Assembly: GCF_002104995.1 (NCBI RefSeq)
Contig: NW_024468432.1
Location: 1 to 20,386, forward strand
Reading direction: 5' to 3'
DNA: 20,386 bases
DNA from: Linderina pennispora
Taxonomy: Eukaryota > Kickxellomycota > Kickxellomycetes > Kickxellales > Kickxellaceae
The position numbers were made by a program, and so were the translations under genes. Below the pieces are notes generated by a model. That model did not search any database, was not told the origin of the DNA, and saw nothing but the letters and a program-made list of their open reading frames with translations. Of this stretch, positions 10,101-18,360 are shown piece by piece; positions within the stretch are counted from its first letter, which is position 1; each line of letters opens with the position of its first letter.

Positions 10101-10537
10101 TGCTCTTCTTTTCCTTGGTCCACTGTGGGCAGCAGGGAAACGACGAGTCCAGTCTCCACCCGTCATTTGCATGCATCGCCTAGCTGCCATGGGGTGTGTG
10201 TGTATACTTACATGAAGACAATGCTCTGGTTGAGACCAGTGCGGCGCATGTGGAGGTACGCCTCCTCGGCAGTCTTGAAGATGTGCGGCGGCAGCGGCTC
10301 GCGGCCCACAGTGGTGTCTCTGTAGTCGTCGATGTATGTCAATGCGGTCTGGTCCGAGTGCATGGGCTGGCTCTCAAACGGATTAAAGGCCACCAGCACG
10401 CGGTCGCCGATGGCTGTGTACGGCTGCGACTGGGGCCGCTGCTCGTAGCGGCTGATGAGCTCGTCGAGGATCTCCTCCTTGGTCACATCATCCGCATTCT
10501 TGAGCTTCGTCAAGTCGTCGTTTCTCTGACTGTTCAT
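4131..10537 (-). CDS. Chitin synthase 1 with N-terminal myosin motor-like domain (class V/VII type), intact
   Basis: Two exons, 10537-10212 and 9873-4131, give 2022 residues ending at TAA 4131-4133. The splice restores the motor P-loop (GAAGSGKT, residues 110-117) in frame. The motor covers about residues 1-750, with switch I NNASRVG, switch II DFPGW and the actin-side TLDDTLPWFALCIKPN. A Ser/Gln/Gly-rich linker follows, then a membrane segment near 940-965, a cytochrome b5-like region near 970-1140 and another membrane segment near 1210-1235. The glycosyltransferase 2 chitin synthase core starts near 1250, with DADT at 1426-1429, EDRYL at 1540-1544 and QRRRW at 1579-1583. Several membrane helices, an FDDFSWGN motif, a Met/Asn/Gly-rich tail and a DEK_C-like domain (about 1955-2020) complete it. 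It polymerises UDP-GlcNAc into chitin across the plasma membrane; the motor is thought to aid delivery or actin docking. All core catalytic motifs are present. Confidence 0.95.
9874..10211 (-). other. Intron 1 of chitin synthase 1 (338 nt, phase 2)
   Basis: The donor is GTAAGT starting at 10211 and the acceptor is TTATAG ending at 9874. Exon 1 leaves AT and exon 2 begins with T, so the joined codon is ATT just before GAAGSGKT. Without splicing, exon 1 stops at once (TAA at 10210-10208). The intron carries a perfect CTATTTTTAG site at 10070-10079. Confidence 0.9.
10070..10079. promoter_or_regulatory. Perfect MEF2/Rlm1-type MADS-box site in the chitin synthase 1 intron
   Basis: CTATTTTTAG matches CTA-W4-TAG, the consensus of MEF2-type MADS-box factors such as yeast Rlm1, which controls cell-wall genes. 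It lies in intron 1, about 460 bp into the gene. Function is inferred only from the consensus and the host gene. Confidence 0.4.
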
Positions 10538-10655
10538 CGGCAGTATTCAGCAAAACCTCGTGGATTAATTGAAAAAAGGATAGTGCACCCCAGTTCCTCG
10601 GGTTCTTTTTCTGTTTAGGTAAACAGGGCTATTGTACTAACAAGAAATCGATTAC

Positions 10656-10830
10656 AAGAAGTGAGGAGAGGGGCTCAGAAGAATAGGTGCGAGGCTTGGC
10701 GCACGGGGCAGAGGGGATCTAGCGAGGCTAGTAGAAAAGATGGAAAAGGGGATGGAAAAGGTATGTGATGAACTGGGAGAAAGAAAGGACGGTGAGGTAT
10801 ACTGGGGAGGAAGAGAAGGAGGAAGCACGA
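10656..10830 (-). promoter_or_regulatory. Pyrimidine-rich tract upstream of chitin synthase 1
   Basis: The plus strand is strikingly purine-rich (GAGGAGAGG, GGAAAAGGGGATGGAAAAGG, GGAGGAAGAGAAGGAGGAAG), so the chitin synthase 1 strand is CT-rich 120-290 nt upstream of its ATG. CT-rich tracts near start sites are common in fungal promoters. Low-complexity frames of 110-125 codons across this stretch are a by-product. No TATA box is evident near the gene start. Confidence 0.4.
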
Positions 10831-11022
10831 AGAGCTGTCCAGCGCACAAAATAGAGAAGATTGAGTGCGAACTGGCAGCGCTGAGAATACCGTGTTGCAA
10901 AGGGGCGATCTGTTTTGCGACAACAACACTATTGGCCCGACGAATCCCCAGTAGCGTGCTGCTTGTACTGCCTTTCCCCAAAAATAAAAAATGCGCTCTC
11001 GCAGCCAGGACATGCAGGAGCT

Positions 11023-11270
11023 TCATAAATAGATTCGGGTGTTTGATGAACAGCGGGGCCGGTCACAGGTATCTTCTGCATGGCTAGCCCGGCGGTGCTG
11101 GCTCACAATGGCAGGGCTCCCGTCAGCCAGAAGGCAGGAACATGCCAGCCGGTGCGTAGACGAGCCATTGTTCCCAGAGAGCTGAACAAAAATAGGCGCT
11201 CTGCAAAAATAGATTGAATTCCCGCCCCAGCAGCAGCGGCAGATGAGCCATGCGGCGCGTCTATAAATAG
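11023..11270. promoter_or_regulatory. Cluster of MEF2/Rlm1-like sites between the two chitin synthases
   Basis: CTATAAATAG at 11261-11270 is a perfect CTA-W4-TAG site. Three more decamers share its last eight bases with the consensus: TCATAAATAG (11023-11032), ACAAAAATAG (11186-11195) and GCAAAAATAG (11203-11212). They lie 0.5-0.7 kb upstream of the chitin synthase 1 ATG and just past the stop of chitin synthase 2. The perfect site could also serve as a TATA element. The rest of 10538-11407 holds no supported gene. Confidence 0.4.
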
Positions 11271-11407
11271 AGCCTGTGCGTGACAGAATGGCAGAGCACC
11301 ATTCAGCCTGGTGAACAAACTCGCAGTGTATGAGTTCCAAAGCAATTCTTGATGAAAGAAATGAAGAGAGGGTAAAAAGACCAGGAAGAGAAACGGAGAC
11401 ACTGCAC

Positions 11408-14400
11408 TCACAGGCGCTCGTTGAGGACCTCGTCGATGCAGACGTTGATGAACGACTTGCGGGCATTGAGCTCGTCCATGTCCATGTTGCAGTCCTGGGC
11501 GACCTGCTGGCGCACCTGCTTCTTGGTCACAAGCATCAGGTCAACCGAGCTGAGTATCCGGCGCACCGACTGCATCAGCACCTCGTTGGGCATTCCCGAC
11601 GGATACGGCACGGGCCCGCTATCAGGCATAAGCGAGCCGCCGTTGCCGCCCATGAATCCGGTATTCAGGCTGAACTGTGGTATATGCAAGGAAATTGCAT
11701 CACCCATGAATCCGCCACCCTGACCGCCGCCGCCATTGCGGTGCATCATGCTGGTGCCGGCGATTGAAGCCGCATCGCCGCCCATATCGCCGCCATGCAC
11801 ACTCATGGCCGGAGCCATGCCCATATTCTGGTTCATGATTTGCATGTTGGCGCCGCCGTCGTGGTAGTACCCGTAGTTGTTGACAGGATAGACTGAGCCG
11901 GCGGCCGAGCCCGGACGCGGCGGGCCAAAGTACATGCTGGCACGGCTGCTCATTTCACTGCGCATGTCATCCATGCGCGCCTTCTCGGGCTGGCCGTACA
12001 GGATCTCCTGCTCGTACTCGTCCCACTTGCGCAGCGGGATCACCGACGGGTCGAACTCCTCGACCTCGGCCACAAACTTTGGCTTCTTGCCATCGCCGAC
12101 CACGACACGGGTGTTGCCCCACGAGAAATCGTCAAAGTGCCAGAAAGCGTAGATCGGGATGAAGAACGAAAACACAGGCAGGGCCAGCAGATAAACGATC
12201 ATCCAGCCGATATGCTGCCACTGGCGCTTGATCACAAACAGCATTGCCTGCAGGCCGTAGACCGCTGCTAGCAGGTACACGGACACAAGCGGCGTATCAG
12301 AGGTGCTGATGGCGAGCTGGTAGATCAGGTATCCGAGATAAACAACTGTGGCGGGCATCACGATGGTCGAGACGAGATCGATAAACACAATGAAGCGCAT
12401 CGAGAAGCAGCAGAATCCGCAGAGCCGGGGCAGGAACACAAGCTCGAGAAGGTTGTGCACAGTCGAGTTAATCCAGCGGCGGCGCTGCGACAAAAGCACC
12501 TGCCAGGTATCCGGGGCATTGGTGCGGCACTGGGCATCTGACGTGAACTTCATCTTGTAGTACGGGTGGTGCTTGAGCATCAGCGTAGTTAGGTACCGGT
12601 CCTCACCGAGGTGCAGCAGATTGCGCTTGTGGAGGGTGTCGACCTTGTTCTCAGAGTAGTCCTGGACCATTTGGTTTGCAATCAGCAGGGGCTGGTTGGC
12701 TTCGGGCGTGCGGATACGGTACATGCAGAAGCAGCCGGGGAGGCAAGTGACGGAGCCGAACAGTGACTCCGAACGCCTTGCTGAGGTGGTGCGAAATGTA
12801 GTACTCGTAGACTTGGATCATGGTGATCCATGTGTCCTTCTCGTTGGCGAGCTGAGTCTCGCCGCAGATGCCCATGAGCTTCGAGTCGTGCAGCATGCAT
12901 GACACCATGCGGTTGAGCGAGTCGGGCGACACATACGTATCGGCATCCACCATCATGATGAATTCGTAGAAGGCCGGGTTGACGCCAATGACGTTCTTGA
13001 TCTGGTGGTAGATCTCCAGCTCCAGCGGGGTCATGGCCAGGTTGAAATGCACTTTGTTGAAGAAGCGCATCAGGATAATCTGCGAGTCGCGCTTACCGCG
13101 GTTGCCTTGGCGCGTACGCTCGCGGGGCGTGCCACACTTGACAACCACAATGTAAGGGACCACGTGGCCCGATGCCTCGAACAGCCCAGAGTAGACCTTG
13201 CCCATGTTGTGCTGCTTCGTGCCCTCGCCCAGCGACAGGAAGCTGAGCGGCTCCGGGTCAATGTCTGGATCAACTCCCAGGATATCCAGCACAATACGCG
13301 GGGTCGGGCGGTCGTTTCCGGATCCAACAATCATTCCATCGCAGATGATGAACATGAGCTTTCGCTTATCGTCGTAGTGCAGCGTCGCCAGAGATTCCAA
13401 TGTCGAGCGCAGACCCTCCTCACCCTCGGTGTAGCACGGGACATTGCAGATGATGAACTTGTCGTGCTCCTCGGGCTCACGCTTGCTGCCAAGCTGCAAC
13501 GCAGCCAGGAACTTGAAGAAGATGATGCTGGTCAGGGCCACAGAACTGGCGAGCAGCACGTAGTTGGCAAAGTAGCACTGGAATGACTTGCGCTTGTCGA
13601 TAACACCGGCGTAGAATGCGCCGCGCAGGCACTGGTAGTGCAGGCGCTTGGCGACGGGCCGCTTGGCAAAATGCTTGCGCCATTTCTCGGTGATGTCCTG
13701 GCCCGGGTGCATCTGGAACATGGTCTGCACGGCGTCATCGAGGAAGGTGCGCGAGGTAGTCTCGTTGCTCTTGCCGTCGGGTGCGACAACGAACGGTGCG
13801 CCGCGGCGCTGGATGTACTCGGTCAGATCAAAGATCTCGTTGTTGACGATTGACCAGTAGCGGCGCTGGCCGTTCGGCAGGCCAATGCCCTTGCCCTCCA
13901 TCTCAACGCGCTGCGGCTCGGTCGCGATCTTGCCCCGGTAGTAGTTCTCGCGCATGATGCGCATGAAGCGGTACTGGTAGTAGTTGTATCCGCCCTCGAC
14001 CATGTCGGGGTGGCGCCAGAACCGGTGGTCGTGCAGCCACGTGTCGGTGTACGGCTCGGGCTTGGGCGACAGCGCCAGGCGTGGATCCAGGTCCGGGAAC
14101 GGACACACAAACGAGAGCTGCAGAGGGAACTTGTCGCTCATGTCGCTGCCGGGGTAGTTGTTGTCGACCAGGTACTTGGAATTGACGCCCATGTGGTTGA
14201 ATCCCTGGATGTCAAACACTTCGCCGCGGATGGCGATCAGCGCGTCGTCGGCAGTGTTGTGGCCACGCATCTCCTCGATGGTGTAGACGTTCTGCTTGGG
14301 GCAGATAAGCATGCCGAGCACGGCAATCCAGAAGATGATGATGCAGCAGCAGAAGAAGATCATGATGCACAGCGCTACCTTCTCGCGCCATGCGATGCGC

Positions 14401-17235
14401 TGGTCCTGGCGCCGCAGCTTGCCGCACCACGACAGACATGGGCTGGGCATCCACCACGTCAGCAGCCACACGATGGTCAGCCAATTGCGGCGGGCCGGCG
14501 TCACCTTGTCCTTGTCGTCGTCTTCCTCGATCTCAGCGCTCTTGCGCGCCCCCTTCACCATCTTGTCCTTTTCGCCGCTGACTGACACCTCGTTGATGGT
14601 CTGGTCATCCTCGCCCTGGATGTTCTCGTCGACCTCTATGCCCATGTTCATGGCCTGCTGGTGCTCCTGCAGTGCCTGGCTGTATTCGAGCAGACTGGCG
14701 ATATCGGCCTCCTCGCCGGCATTGCTGTCGGGGAACAGCTCGATCTCGTCGTCCTCGTAGATCGACTGCAGGTCCTCGGCCTGGATTGACGCTGCGTTAT
14801 CCTCCTTGATGCCACATACCAGCAGGCGCTCGCGCTCGCGCAGCGGGTCCTCGAGCGTGCGCCAGGTCGTGAAGCTCAGGAACGCCTTGGTCTTTCCTAT
14901 CGCCATATCGTTGTCGTCCCACCCCATCGCCCGCCTCAGCGCCTCGCAGCGCTCGACGGCGCTCGACTTCTCCTTGGTACGCACATACTTTTTGAATGCA
15001 ATGCTGTAACGCGTGATCAAGTCGCTGTGCAGCAGCGAGGCAGTGAACTCGGCGTTCTTGTGGTGGGCGATTTCCGCCAGGCCGTAGGCAGTGATCTGCC
15101 GCTGGACGTGCTCCTTGTCCCACAGCCGCGCCTCCTGGTGGTCGTTCGGGTTGATGCATAGGATAAACCACGGCAGCGTCTCATCGAGCGACGAGATCAG
15201 CTGGGTCAGTGCGCGCTGGTACTGGGACACGATGCAGGTGATCTTGCGCTTCTTCTGCGGCCGCGGGTGGCTCGTATATGGGCTGCGCAGCGGCATCATG
15301 ACCTGCTGCGCGTCAATGATCGCGCTCTCCAGACGCGGGTGGCCCTCGGTGACAATCACGCGGTCGTCGAAGATGCGTGCAATGAACGGGTTGGCGGTGG
15401 CCGGCAGATCAGACGCCTGCATCCCGCGGAACAGCGTGTAGAAGTCGACGCCCAGGTAGTCGATGTTGTTGTCGGCAAAGCTGTCGATTGCGTAGCTGAC
15501 CTTGCGCGCAAAGTGCCGGATGCCAAACTCGCCGTGGCGCTTAGACATGGCATACCACGAGACACCGGACTTCTTCTCGTCGCCATCGCCATGCGTCTCG
15601 TTGAACTGCTCGATCAGCTTGGCATCGCCCTCGGGCCCAGTCCGGGCCACGCGGTCCTTGTCCCTCTTGCTAGCCTTGGTGGACCTGTCCATGATGAACA
15701 GCAGCCCAGACCCAGACTTCATGAACAGATCCAGACACCCTGTGTTGTCGTTGTAGTTGGCCGAGTTCAGGATATGGTCGACGCCCTCCGACATGTACTC
15801 CTCGCTGCCAACATCAAATATGTGGTGGTTCATAAAGTGCTGGATGCGCTCGCTGGCGTAGTTGTAGATGAACTGCTCAAAGTAGTTGCGCTTGGTGCTC
15901 TGGAACCCGGGCAGATCCAGCAGGCCAATGTGGCTGCTGTACACGTTGGCGCTGCACTCGAGCGTGCTGTTCACCTTCTCGACAAGCCAGGTGAACAGCA
16001 GGGCATACAGATGCCGCGCCAGCGAGTCGCCGCGCACACGCGACCCGGCAGCATCCAGGTAGACCGTGCAGAGCTCGCGGCCGATCATACGCGTATGGTA
16101 CGTGATCGCCTGCTGCAAACTCCCAGGGTCCACGCCCAGCAGCAGCGCAACGTGGTCGAGCAGATCACCGTTCTTGACGTACGCGGCCTCAGCCGCCGTC
16201 GTGTCCTTCTGGTCCTCAAGCTGGATGTTGCCGATTTCCAGCACGGCCGCCAACGTGCGGAAGATGAACTCCTGGTACTTGTCGCGCAGCCCCAGCGACT
16301 GCATCGCCATGCGCAGATCCTGGAACTGCGCGGCGTCGTCGATGCCCGGCAGCCTTTGGATTGTGCCGGGCCGGCACAGGTACTCGTAGTTGGTCTGCGT
16401 CAAGCCGAACGTTGTGCGTTCCTCGGGCTGTGCGCCATTCACCAAGTAGTGGAGTACGTGGTAGTTGCGCTCGTTGTCGGGGACATGTGTCACACGCGTG
16501 CGCTCAAGCATGTAGTCGCAGCACTTGGCGCCGGCCACACGGCCCAGCTCGTCGAACTGCAGCTCCGTGTAGATGCCGACGCGGGAGGCATTGGCGTGGA
16601 ACGTCGTCTTTGCGTTGCCAAAGGCCTCGAAGATGATTTCAGCCTCGACAATCTTGTCAAACAGCTGCGTGTCGCGCCGCGCATGCGGGCGCAGGAACGA
16701 CAGCATGCGGACAGCCAGGCGCTTGGCTTCGGACTTGCCTGTACCAGTCTCACCACTACAATGCACATTTATGTTAGCACGCTATCTGCATCATCCTGTG
16801 CGACAGGGAGCCAAAAACAGAGACGCCTACATCAGGAACGCTCCCCTCGTGTCCGCACTATGTCCAACCAATGCCCGACCCCACCTCCTGCTTAAATACT
16901 TACGCAAACACAAGCGACTGGTTCAGCCCTGTCTGGCGCATATGCAAATAGGCATTGGCTGCAACCCCAAACACATGCGGCGGTGTGCCCTTGCGCTTCC
17001 CTGACGTGTTACGATAGTCCTCCGCGTACATCGCTGCAGCCGAGTCATTCTGGGACTCCAGTGCCTCATACGGGTTAACAGAGATCAAAAAGCGACTGCC
17101 CAGGTACGTGAACGTCTGCGGCTCTGGCTTGGTCACAAACCTGGCCTCGAGCCGCGCTGCTAGACTCTCGGTGGTAAATGCCACGCCATCATTGTGGCGG
17201 GCGAGGTCATCGCTGGACTGCGTATTCATTGGCAT
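11408..17235 (-). CDS. Chitin synthase 2 with N-terminal myosin motor-like domain (class V/VII type), one apparent frameshift in the catalytic core
   Basis: Exon 1 is 17235-16904 and exon 2 is 16755-11408, ending at TGA 11408-11410; discounting one surplus base, the protein is about 1892 residues. ATG 17235 is the first in frame, but ATG 17229 gives MNTQSSDD, matching MNSQRNDD of chitin synthase 1. P-loop GETGTGKS is at 112-119, with switch I NANASRVG, switch II DLPGF and TLPWFILCINPN. An acidic linker, membrane segment, cytochrome b5-like region (from about 930) and second membrane segment follow. The synthase core has DADT at 1381-1384, EDRYL near 1495 and QRRRW near 1534-1538, then membrane helices, FDDFSWGN, a Gly/Met-rich tail and a DEK_C-like end. 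At 12769-12770 an extra C, compared with the aligned chitin synthase 1 DNA, shifts the frame after residue about 1438. As written, the protein would lose EDRYL and QRRRW. It is a paralogue of the downstream gene. Confidence 0.9.
16756..16903 (-). other. Intron 1 of chitin synthase 2 (148 nt, phase 2)
   Basis: The donor is GTAAGT at 16903 and the acceptor is TTGTAG ending at 16756. A good branch-point match, GCTAAC, lies about 20 nt before the acceptor. The joined codon is GC+T (Ala) directly before GETGTGKS. Position and phase equal those of the chitin synthase 1 intron. Confidence 0.92.
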
Positions 17236-17318
17236 CCACAAGCTCAGCGATAGACCAGGTGGATATTATAATGATATGCAGGCAATAAATATAAATGGTA
17301 TGCAGACGTAAAGTAATG

Positions 17319-17324
17319 TATATA
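17319..17324 (-). promoter_or_regulatory. Possible TATA element for chitin synthase 2
   Basis: TATATA sits in an AT-rich stretch (17265-17330) about 85 nt upstream of the ATG at 17235, in an otherwise GC-balanced region. The placement suits a promoter element, but the motif is simple and could arise by chance. Confidence 0.3.
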
Positions 17325-17465
17325 TGCAAGGCTAGTGTCACTGCGGGAGGGGGAGGAGGGAGTTGTGGCCGTTTCTTTGTAGGCTCGGTGGCCTCGTACG
17401 GGCTGGAGAAATGCCAGGCATATATGATATCCCCAGTTTGCAATTGAGAAAGATAGCCGCCGCCA

Positions 17466-17654
17466 ATGTTCCCTTTTGTCTCAGACGCTCAAGCAGAGAG
17501 CTGGATCACCAAACACATGGAGAAAGTTACCTGTGGCACCGCCACGATGGCTACCCACATGCACACATGTCTCGCGTACATCATTTTTGCGCTTCAGCGC
17601 TTCGAGCAATACCACAAATATGCTGGGTCTGCGAAATATATTAGTGTCGGTTAG
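17466..17654 (+). CDS. Small ORF of uncertain reality, no recognised family
   Basis: A 62-codon frame begins at an ATG in a favourable context (GCCGCCGCCAATG), with TATATGATAT about 45 bp upstream, and ends at TAG 17652-17654. The peptide (starts MFPFVSDAQAESW) has a mixed composition with one mildly hydrophobic stretch (CLAYIIFALQRF). It reads more like protein than its neighbours do, but I recognise no domain. It could be a first exon of a plus-strand gene, though no downstream exon is evident. The overlapping minus-strand frame looks less protein-like. Confidence 0.2.
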   Translation: MFPFVSDAQAESWITKHMEKVTCGTATMATHMHTCLAYIIFALQRFEQYHKYAGSAKYISVG

Positions 17655-18360
17655 AAAAGGGAGACATAGTTCGTGGTTTGAGACCATGTTTTCATTATGA
17701 AACGACGTGTGCTGCCGCCACTGGAGAAATAGCGGCAGCTAGCCGTCAAGGGTGCTCATATCTCCTTCCCCAGTCGCACCCATGCTACTGGTCTCCACGC
17801 TGCTGCCACTCATCCCCTCGTAGCAGTCGAGAGGGGTGGGAGGCGATTTGCGGAGACAGTTGACAGAGGCGTTGATACCACCAGCGGTGCTGCGCAGGGA
17901 TGGACACAGCGCATGGGCAGCGCATGGCGAGTGTGGGGATTGGCCCTCTCTCCTTCACAGCACGCATATGCATGGGTGTGAACGGGCCACTTTCCCTGAG
18001 CCATTGCTAGCAATGTGCAGTGCGCGAATGATTTCCACCGAATGCACGAGTATTGCAAATGCAGTTGGAAGCAGGCATCATCTAGTACTTGCATAACGCC
18101 GAGCCGCAGCTGCACCTTCCTGGCGTGGAAGGGAAGGAACTAGTGTATGGGTATTGTAGAAACAAAGGAGCAAACAGGAAAAGCTATTTATGTTGAAAGA
18201 GAGGTTGGAAGACACCACGATACTGAGTGGTGGAAGTGATACATGGCAGCCGTGGGCGGCTGCAGAGCAGAACGTAGGTGTGCGAGCTGCTGCCGTGACA
18301 ATGCAGTACAGATGATAGTGGCAGGGGCCAATCCACTTTCCGTCCAACAGCGCATGATGT
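17655..18360. other. Intergenic stretch with no supported gene
   Basis: Short frames of 60-100 codons occur on both strands without recognisable motifs, bias or splice structure. It lies past the 3' end of the minus-strand gene that stops near 18361 and beyond the promoter side of chitin synthase 2. I see no RNA gene or mobile element here. Confidence 0.45.

Noticed and set aside
10652-11026. Minus-strand frames of 110-125 codons between the chitin synthases
   Set aside because: They arise from the CT-rich promoter tract and encode low-complexity Ser/Pro/Phe strings with no conserved features.
12766-12773. Programmed +1 frameshifting in chitin synthase 2
   Set aside because: No known slippery sequence is present (context GCG TTC GGA), the paralogue has no such shift, and a single-base error explains it more simply.
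15267-16895. A 542-codon open frame on the plus strand, opposite chitin synthase 2
   Set aside because: Same reason: it lies antisense to the motor domain, where GC-rich third positions suppress stop codons, and its translation shows no family features.
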